Source of the DNA: Vulcanimicrobiota bacterium
Lineage (GTDB): Bacteria > Vulcanimicrobiota > Vulcanimicrobiia > Vulcanimicrobiales > Vulcanimicrobiaceae
Direction: 5' to 3'
Assembly: GCA_030043675.1 (NCBI GenBank)
Contig: JASHXG010000076.1
Span: 1-10,116, forward strand
DNA length: 10,116 nt
In this document: one piece after another, positions 5,607 to 10,116 of the stretch
Numbering within the stretch: position 1 is the first letter of the stretch
How the letters are laid out: each line of letters starts with the position of its first letter
The notes under the pieces: model-generated
The model's database searches: none
Told to the model about the DNA's origin: nothing
The model's input: only the letters and a program-made list of their open reading frames with translations
Position numbers and translations under genes: made by a program

Positions 5607-6632
5607 ATGAAAATCTCTAATGCGTCCAAGTTTATCTTGGGCATTTTTGCCGCAGTCGGGATTCTCGCCGGCTGCAGCGGATCGCAATCGGGCCTAAGTG
5701 GGACTGGAGCCAATCCCTCGCAGATGAGCCCGGAGGCTATTCGCGCGTTAACAAGCACGGCCCACGTCGCAATCCAGCGGAATCTGCACCCCGACACCCG
5801 CCAATCGTGGATCGCGCCCGACCGTCACAAGAAGAAGAAAAAGATTCTCTACGTCGCCGACGACGACTATGACGCAGTGTTCGGCTACGGCCTCCCAGCC
5901 GCCAAGGAGATCGGAGAGATCACCGGTTTCGACGAGCCGCAAGGCGAGTGCACCAACGGTAAGGACTGGTGGGTCACGAACACCGGCGAATCGGACGTCC
6001 TCGAGTACGCGGCCGGCGGCACGTCGTCGATCGGAACCGTCAGCGATTCCGGCGAATACCCGGTCGGCTGCGCGTATGATAAGACGTCCGGCGATCTCGC
6101 GGTGACCAACATCTTCAATACCGGCGGCGGTGAGGGCAGCCTCGACGTCTACGCGAACGCCACCGGCACGCCGACCAGCTACACCTGCTCGAACCTCTAC
6201 GAGTACTACTTCTCCGGCTACGACGACAAGGGCAACCTGTTCGTCGACGGTAAGAGCGAGGAAGGTAGCTTCGGCTTCTGCGAACTGCCGAGCGGCAGCA
6301 CCACGATGAAGAGCATCTCGCTCAACGAGATTCCCGAGTTCCCGGGCGGCGTTCAATGGGACGGGACGTACATCGTCGTCGGCGATCAGGACGCTGAGAC
6401 GCTCTACGGCTACGCGATTTCGGGATCGAGCGGAACCGAGAAACGGAGCACGGTACTCTCAGACATCGACGACTGCGATCAGTTCTGGATCCAAAGCAAC
6501 AAGGTCTACTGCGGCGGTGCCGGAGACGCAGAAGAGTTCATCTTCGCCTACCCGGCCGGCGGCTCGCCCCTCAAGACCATCACCGGCTTAGGGGAGCCGA
6601 TCGGAGCTGTGGTGGCCGAGAAGAAGAGGTAA
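5607..6632 (+). CDS. Predicted beta-propeller lipoprotein (subfamily 2)
   Basis: From ATG 5607 the product has 341 residues (347 from the less likely ATG at 5589). The signal peptide, with lipobox LAGC (Cys23), is nearly the same as that of the 2735-3793 product, but the mature part belongs to a different subfamily. A low-complexity linker ending in five lysines (75-79) leads to strand repeats such as ILYVADDDYDAVFGY (80-94), GDLAVTNIF (162-170), DDKGNLFVDG (206-215), WDGTYIVVGDQD (251-262) and EEFIFAYPAGGS (309-320). This pattern suggests an NHL/YncE-like propeller outside the cytoplasm. Mature cysteines are at 115, 155, 194, 225, 290 and 302; the last two are both absent from the paralogue downstream. 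The closest relative in the window is the 6765-7727 product, which shares GFCELPxGSTxMKSISLN and AISGSSGTEK. A strong terminator follows. No enzymatic motif is visible and the function is unknown. Confidence 0.83.
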   Translation: MKISNASKFILGIFAAVGILAGCSGSQSGLSGTGANPSQMSPEAIRALTSTAHVAIQRNLHPDTRQSWIAPDRHKKKKKILYVADDDYDAVFGYGLPAAKEIGEITGFDEPQGECTNGKDWWVTNTGESDVLEYAAGGTSSIGTVSDSGEYPVGCAYDKTSGDLAVTNIFNTGGGEGSLDVYANATGTPTSYTCSNLYEYYFSGYDDKGNLFVDGKSEEGSFGFCELPSGSTTMKSISLNEIPEFPGGVQWDGTYIVVGDQDAETLYGYAISGSSGTEKRSTVLSDIDDCDQFWIQSNKVYCGGAGDAEEFIFAYPAGGSPLKTITGLGEPIGAVVAEKKR

Positions 6633-6655
6633 GCATCGCGCTTCCCCTTCTGTCG

Positions 6656-6687
6656 AGCGGGCTCGCCACGGCGAGCCCGCTTCTTTT
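6656..6687 (+). terminator. Rho-independent terminator after the 5607-6632 gene
   Basis: A perfect 12-bp inverted repeat AGCGGGCTCGCC (6656-6667) / GGCGAGCCCGCT (6670-6681), whose two-base centre implies a slightly larger loop, is followed by TCTTTT. It separates the two subfamily 2 propeller genes into different transcripts, or at least weakens read-through. Confidence 0.9.
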
Positions 6688-6764
6688 GTGTTACGCGTAA
6701 GAGGCGGGCGAGTCGCCTTAGGCGAATTCCTTCGCTCCGACGCGATGTGATGGAGGAACGCGCG
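6688..6764 (+). promoter_or_regulatory. Upstream region and ribosome-binding site of the 6765 gene
   Basis: After the terminator lie a perfect 10-bp palindrome TTACGCGTAA (6691-6700) and a short inverted repeat CGCCT-T-AGGCG. Either could be an operator, but neither is diagnostic. GGAGGA at 6752-6757 is a strong Shine-Dalgarno sequence seven bases from ATG 6765 and decides that start over the in-frame GTG 6747 and ATG 6750. The leader element of the upstream paralogue is absent here, so the two genes are probably regulated differently. Confidence 0.5.
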
Positions 6765-7727
6765 ATGAAGCGTTGGAGCTCGATTGGCCGCGCTGCGGGT
6801 GTTCTTGGTACGGCTGCCATCCTTGCCGGCTGCGGCAACGCTCAACCCGCCTTGGCGCCCGCCGGCGCGACTCTCGGCGACGGCGCGCGCTCCGCTCAAT
6901 CCGCGTCCGTTTTCGCCGATGCGCGCGAGCGCGAGCTGCTCTACGTCACCGATGGCGTCGCGGACGCCGTCGACATGTACCATCTTCCATCGGGTAAGCT
7001 CTTCGGCTCGCTAACCGGCCTCGAGGGAGCGCCCGGAGGCGCGTGCAGCGACGGTCCTCGCGTCGCGATCACCATGCCGGACGAATCAAACGTTCTCCTG
7101 TATAACGCCGGCGCTACCAGGCCGCTGAAAGCGCTGTCCGATGCGGGCGCGTATCCAGCGAGTTGCTCCATTGATAAGACGACTCGAAACGTGGCGGTCT
7201 CGAACATCATCAGTACCAGCGACGGTGAGGGCAGCGTCGCCGTCTACGCGCATTCTGCGGGAATCCCGACCGCCTTCACTTGCGCGGTGCTCTCCCGATA
7301 CTACTTCCTCGGCTATGACAACAAGGGCAACCTGTTCGTCGACGGGGAGAATTCGGACGGCGCGTTCGGGTTCTGCGAGTTGCCGCACGGCAGCACTTCG
7401 ATGAAGAGCATTTCGCTCAACCAGTCGATTGGCTTTCCCGGCCAGGTTCAATACGACGGAACGTACGTGACCGTCGAAGATCAGGACAGCGATACCATCT
7501 ATCGTTTTGCGATCTCAGGATCGAGCGGAACCGAGAAAGGCAGTGTTGTGCTCGGTGGCGTGAGTGATGCCGCCGGGAGCTGGATTGAGAACGGCAAGGT
7601 CTACTCCGGAAGCGCCGGAAGCGAAGCGGGAGTACACGTCTGGGCTTATCCCGCCGGCGGCGAGCCGATCGCAACGGTCGAGACCGGATTAGTGGGCGCC
7701 GTCACCGTAGCGAACTATCGGCCGTGA
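6765..7727 (+). CDS. Predicted beta-propeller lipoprotein (subfamily 2 paralogue)
   Basis: The 320-residue product starts with a lipoprotein signal (lipobox LAGC, Cys23). The start is fixed by GGAGGA seven bases upstream. The mature protein is colinear with the 5607-6632 product: LLYVTDGVADAVDMY (58-72), CSDG (94-97), NVAVSNI (142-148), GYDNKGNLFVDG (183-194), GFCELPHGST (202-211), YDGTYVTVEDQDSDT (230-244), AISGSSGTEK (249-258) and VWAYPAGG (292-299). The recurrent D-x-x-G-x-L-x-V strands suggest a propeller fold. It keeps four of the six mature cysteines of its paralogue (94, 134, 173, 204); the positions of Cys290 and Cys302 there are Ala and Ser here. No terminator is visible between this gene and the phosphoesterase relic and gene that follow, so they may share a transcript. 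Function unknown; a surface binding partner of the phosphoesterases is only a contextual guess. Confidence 0.83.
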   Translation: MKRWSSIGRAAGVLGTAAILAGCGNAQPALAPAGATLGDGARSAQSASVFADARERELLYVTDGVADAVDMYHLPSGKLFGSLTGLEGAPGGACSDGPRVAITMPDESNVLLYNAGATRPLKALSDAGAYPASCSIDKTTRNVAVSNIISTSDGEGSVAVYAHSAGIPTAFTCAVLSRYYFLGYDNKGNLFVDGENSDGAFGFCELPHGSTSMKSISLNQSIGFPGQVQYDGTYVTVEDQDSDTIYRFAISGSSGTEKGSVVLGGVSDAAGSWIENGKVYSGSAGSEAGVHVWAYPAGGEPIATVETGLVGAVTVANYRP

Positions 7728-7757
7728 ACGGGCGGTAACTTTAACCTCAGTCATTAA

Positions 7758-7850
7758 ACGCTGCCGGCCCTCGTGCCGATCCAAGCGCCCACCAGCTCGA
7801 ACTTCATTCTGCACCAAGCAAACGACGGCCGCATTCCCGACACCGAGTGA
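7758..7850 (+). pseudogene. Relic of a phosphoesterase C-terminus
   Basis: The gap after the propeller gene is not featureless. In the frame ending at TGA 7848-7850, about 26 codons align without gaps to the C-terminal tail of the phosphoesterase at 7847-9229. The relic's VPIQAP, F, L, D-x-R-x-P-D and final E match VPIAAP...F-x-L...D-x-R-x-P-D-x-E there, giving 12 identities in 26. At DNA level TCGTGCCGAT is shared at the start of the match. The frame is closed upstream by TAA at 7755, and the catalytic domain is missing. The end overlaps the GTG of the next gene in a GTGA junction like the one at 26-29. The simplest reading is a deletion that removed most of a tandem phosphoesterase copy. 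The match is short, so chance is not fully excluded. Confidence 0.6.
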
Positions 7851-9229
7851 AGGAAGTGCGGCGGCGACCGCATAGCAAATCGCGCATGAGACAGGCCTTG
7901 CTTGCGCTCGCGGTCGCGTTGTCGGCGTGCTCGTTCGGAGCGCCGCCATCGACGATACCCGCAGCGAGCGAAACCGAAGTGCTCGCCGCGATCAATGCGA
8001 GCGGTGCGGGCAAAATCAAACACATCGTTTACATCGTTCAGGAGAATCGCAGCTTCGACAATCTCTTCCACGGCTATCCGGGCGCGGATACGGTGTCGAG
8101 CGGAAAGAACTCCAAGGGCGAGACCATTACGCTCAAGCCGGTGAGCCTGGCGAGGCAATACGTCATCGACCACTCCGACGCGGCGATGTTCGCCGCGTGC
8201 CACGGGACCGGCGAACTCCCTGGGACCGACTGCCGCATGGACGGGTTCAACCGCGAAGCGACATACGACGGCCCTCCGAATCCCGAGTACGTTTACGTGC
8301 CGCACAATGAATCAAAGCCGTATTTCGATATGGCGCACGAGTGGGTGCTGGCCGACCGGATGTTCCAATCGCAGCTCGACGAGAGCTTCGTTGCGCATCA
8401 ATATATCATCGCGGCGCAGGCGCACTCGAGCGTAAATCTTCCCGACGGGCTATGGGGCTGTCCCGGCGGTCCGAGCGATCTTGTTTACACGCTCACCCAG
8501 CAGCGTACGCTGGGCCGCCAACAGGAGGCCTGCTTCGACTATAAGACGCTCGGCGACGAGCTCGACAACCACGGGCTCTCGTGGCGCTTCTACACCAGCC
8601 GGTACGGCAGCGTGTCAAGCGATGCCGGAAGTTATTGGTCGGGCTATCAGGCGGTTCGACACATCTACTATGGCCGAGATTGGAAGCGCAACGTACTCTG
8701 CTGTGTCCCGCAGAGCAAATTTCTCACCGACGTGCGCAAGGGAGAGCTGGCGAACTTTACGTGGATCACGCCGGAGTGCTTCGACTCCGATCACGTCAAC
8801 TGCGGCGGCGGGTTTGGTCCGTCGTGGGTGGCCGCGCTCGTCAACACCGTCGGCAAGAGCAAGTTCTGGGACTCGACGGTCATCTTCGTGCAGTGGGACG
8901 ATTGGGGCGGTCTCTACGACCACGTGCCGCCGCCGTATCAAGACTACGACAGCCTCGGTTTTCGCGTCCCGCTGTTGGTGATCTCTCCTTACGCGAAGCA
9001 CGATCACGTTTCGCACGTGCAGTACGAGACCGCCAGCGTTCTGAAGTTCGCCGAGAACATCTTCGGGCTCGACCGGTTGTCCGCGGCCGATCGCCGCGCG
9101 AACTCGCCCGCGTACGACTGCCTTGATTTCAGCCAACCTCCGCGCAAGTTCGTGCCGATTGCGGCACCCTACGGCTGGCGGTTCTTTCTCCGCCGGCCCG
9201 ACGACCTTCGTCCGCCGGACGAAGAATAA
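7847..9229 (+). CDS. Secreted lipoprotein phosphoesterase (PF04185-like), third paralogue
   Basis: From GTG 7847 the product has 460 residues; an in-frame ATG at 7886 would give 447. Neither has a good ribosome-binding site. GTG is preferred weakly because of the GTGA overlap with the relic; ATG gives a more typical short signal. The lipobox LSAC (Cys28) marks a lipoprotein. Motifs are VQENRSFDNLF (E66, N67), ESFVAHQ (S180 as likely nucleophile, H184), SWRFYT (245-250), DSDH (313-316), WDDWGG (D351, D352), GFRVP (371-375) and SHVQYE (389-394). The metal-binding set known from AcpA-like enzymes is complete, so activity on phosphoesters or phospholipids is expected. Oddities are the loss of the Pro-Gly after SDH, a Cys at either side of that motif (C311, C319) and a Cys-Cys pair (285-286), none of which occurs in the other two copies. 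It is closest to the - strand paralogue over the HGTGELPGTDC region (DGTGKLPGTHC there). Confidence 0.92.
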   Translation: MKEVRRRPHSKSRMRQALLALAVALSACSFGAPPSTIPAASETEVLAAINASGAGKIKHIVYIVQENRSFDNLFHGYPGADTVSSGKNSKGETITLKPVSLARQYVIDHSDAAMFAACHGTGELPGTDCRMDGFNREATYDGPPNPEYVYVPHNESKPYFDMAHEWVLADRMFQSQLDESFVAHQYIIAAQAHSSVNLPDGLWGCPGGPSDLVYTLTQQRTLGRQQEACFDYKTLGDELDNHGLSWRFYTSRYGSVSSDAGSYWSGYQAVRHIYYGRDWKRNVLCCVPQSKFLTDVRKGELANFTWITPECFDSDHVNCGGGFGPSWVAALVNTVGKSKFWDSTVIFVQWDDWGGLYDHVPPPYQDYDSLGFRVPLLVISPYAKHDHVSHVQYETASVLKFAENIFGLDRLSAADRRANSPAYDCLDFSQPPRKFVPIAAPYGWRFFLRRPDDLRPPDEE

Positions 9230-9254
9230 GGGAGGCGGCAGTGCCGCCTCCCTT
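9228..9254. terminator. Shared terminator between convergent genes
   Basis: A perfect 12-bp inverted repeat AAGGGAGGCGGC (9228-9239) / GCCGCCTCCCTT (9243-9254) with a three-base centre starts inside the TAA stop of the phosphoesterase gene. It ends 22 bases from the stop of the S53 peptidase gene. Neither side has a long T-tract (CTTCG on +, CTTATTCTTC on -), but position and symmetry fit a bidirectional terminator. Confidence 0.75.
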
Positions 9255-9275
9255 CGAACGCCGAACCGAAAGGAC

Positions 9276-10116
9276 TTAGAAGGCGCCGATGCCGTGGGGC
9301 GTGCCCCAGCCGGTCGGACCGCCGTAGTCGCGCTCCTTATGGTTATGAAACGGGTGCGTTCCGTCTGTGCAGTAGTACTTCGGGCTGCATGAGCCGTCGC
9401 TTCCGCTGCTGATGTGGTAGAGATGCGAGGTCTTTTCGTGCCGCCATTTCCAGAACGTCTCGCCGCCGTTCTGCGAGGTCGCGTTGCCGGCGAGCCCGAA
9501 AATGCCGGCACTCAGGGGTGACGCGATGCTGGTGCCGTCAACGGTGAGCCAACCGCCGTAGCCGTAGGAGTCGTATTCGGCCGCGTTTTGGGCCAGGGCC
9601 CCGATGTCGTTGCGCATATTGCCGGTGCAGACGTTTTTGGGAATATCTTGCCACTTCGGCTGCGTGACGCTGGTTGCGCAGCCGCCGCCGGTTTCGGGCC
9701 AAACGATCTCGGTCCAGCCGCGTTTGGTCTTGGTGTATGGCGAGAGTACCGTGCCGCCAACTGCGACGACGGTGTCCAATTGCATCGGGAAAGCGGTGCC
9801 GTAGCCGCCATCGCCGGCGCTCGCGAGATAGGTCACGCCTGAGGTGTCGAAATCCGAACCGTAGCCGCACGTGCCGCCGCATGCGCCGCCCCAGCTGTTC
9901 GACACGATGTGCGCGCCGAGCTTCACGGCTTCGACTTCGGCAGCGTCCAAGTCGGAACTGTAGTCTGAGTTTGCTTCCACGAGGTAGATCGTGCACTTCG
10001 GGCATACGGCCGAGACCATCTGCGTGTCGACATCTTCCTCTAATCCCCAGTTATCGTTGCCAGTCGGATAGTTACTGGTCTCGCCATCCTGATTGTATAT
10101 GGTGATATTGGCTGTA
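9276..10116 (-). CDS. Sedolisin-type (S53) serine-carboxyl peptidase, C-terminal part
   Basis: The reading frame is open to the window edge, so the gene starts outside; 279 residues are visible and the ATG at 10019 is internal. Numbering from the first visible residue, WGLEEDVD carries a Glu and Asp four apart (E26, D30), as in the catalytic E-x-x-x-D of sedolisins. SNSWG (72-76), SAGDGG (99-104, D102 as the oxyanion Asp) and DGTSIASP (193-200, S196 as nucleophile) follow in the normal order. The end YGGPTGWGTPHG is the usual sedolisin C-terminus. All four catalytic positions are present, so it is probably an active acid endopeptidase; family members are usually secreted with a pro-domain, which would lie outside the window. 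Eight cysteines (38, 41, 79, 83, 146, 163, 243, 249) suggest disulfides, more than I expect in most S53 enzymes. It is convergent with the phosphoesterase gene and fits the secreted, acid-habitat theme. Confidence 0.92.
   Translation of the reverse strand, partial: TANITIYNQDGETSNYPTGNDNWGLEEDVDTQMVSAVCPKCTIYLVEANSDYSSDLDAAEVEAVKLGAHIVSNSWGGACGGTCGYGSDFDTSGVTYLASAGDGGYGTAFPMQLDTVVAVGGTVLSPYTKTKRGWTEIVWPETGGGCATSVTQPKWQDIPKNVCTGNMRNDIGALAQNAAEYDSYGYGGWLTVDGTSIASPLSAGIFGLAGNATSQNGGETFWKWRHEKTSHLYHISSGSDGSCSPKYYCTDGTHPFHNHKERDYGGPTGWGTPHGIGAF

Larger units (their letters stand above)
5413..5692 (+). repeat. Leader plus signal-peptide repeat, copy B
   Basis: This is the second copy of the 2525-2820 segment. 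It runs from TTGGCAGGTGC (5413-5423) and TCAGTTATAAG (5455-5465) through the leader to the GSQSG codons behind the lipobox of the gene at 5607. It lacks the 16-base tandem duplication of copy A, has one extra T near 5478 and is two bases shorter before ACGTGGTCC. The mature proteins behind the two copies belong to different propeller subfamilies, so only the leader and export signal are shared. Confidence 0.85.

Noticed and set aside
5829..5843. Run of five lysine codons as a nuclear-type signal or a DNA-binding tail
   Set aside because: It sits in the low-complexity linker of an exported lipoprotein, so a linker or surface-charge role is more likely. It is noted only as a possible slippage tract.
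1..10116. CRISPR arrays, tRNA or rRNA genes, insertion sequences, phage genes or Pho-box repeats
   Set aside because: I looked for spaced direct repeats, cloverleaf-like segments, transposase motifs and Pho-box-like repeats and saw none.

Overview
The window comes from a GC-rich bacterial genome and is almost entirely genes for secreted or surface proteins. Every gene whose start is visible begins with a lipoprotein (type II) signal peptide: a short basic start, a hydrophobic core and a lipobox ending in Cys. Together with acid-type phosphoesterases and a sedolisin (S53) peptidase, this suggests an uncultivated soil or acid-habitat lineage. Candidatus Eremiobacterota (WPS-2) or Acidobacteriota are my guesses; no marker gene in the window settles it.

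Layout. (1) Bases 1-2478, + strand, form a tightly overlapping operon: the last codons of a phosphoesterase that starts outside the window, a complete phosphoesterase (26-1441) and a predicted beta-propeller lipoprotein (1438-2478). They are joined by GTGA and ATGA stop/start overlaps. (2) Bases 2479-3887 hold a structured leader and a paralogous propeller lipoprotein (2735-3793), closed by a strong terminator. (3) Bases 3900-5261, - strand, hold a second complete phosphoesterase, convergent with the previous gene. (4) From a divergent intergenic region, a second copy of the same leader plus signal-peptide segment drives a propeller lipoprotein of another subfamily (5607-6632, with terminator). 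Its close paralogue (6765-7727) follows. (5) Bases 7758-7850 carry the broken C-terminal tail of a further phosphoesterase, directly joined to a third complete one (7847-9229). (6) A shared terminator separates this from the C-terminal part of an S53 serine-carboxyl peptidase on the - strand (9276-10116).

The locus is therefore an expanding array of two unrelated secreted families: PF04185-type phosphoesterases (three whole, one cut by the window edge, one relic) and disulfide-rich propeller lipoproteins (two pairs of paralogues). Their repeated neighbourhood suggests a surface module, for example phosphoester or phospholipid hydrolysis with a partner that binds or scaffolds. That is inference from context only.

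The most novel signal is a leader of about 200 nt that, together with the first 28 or so codons, is duplicated in front of two propeller genes whose mature sequences differ. The leader contains a two-helix RNA element with compensatory changes between the copies, followed by a perfect 14-bp palindrome at the ribosome-binding region. It may be an undescribed cis-regulatory RNA or exchangeable export cassette.
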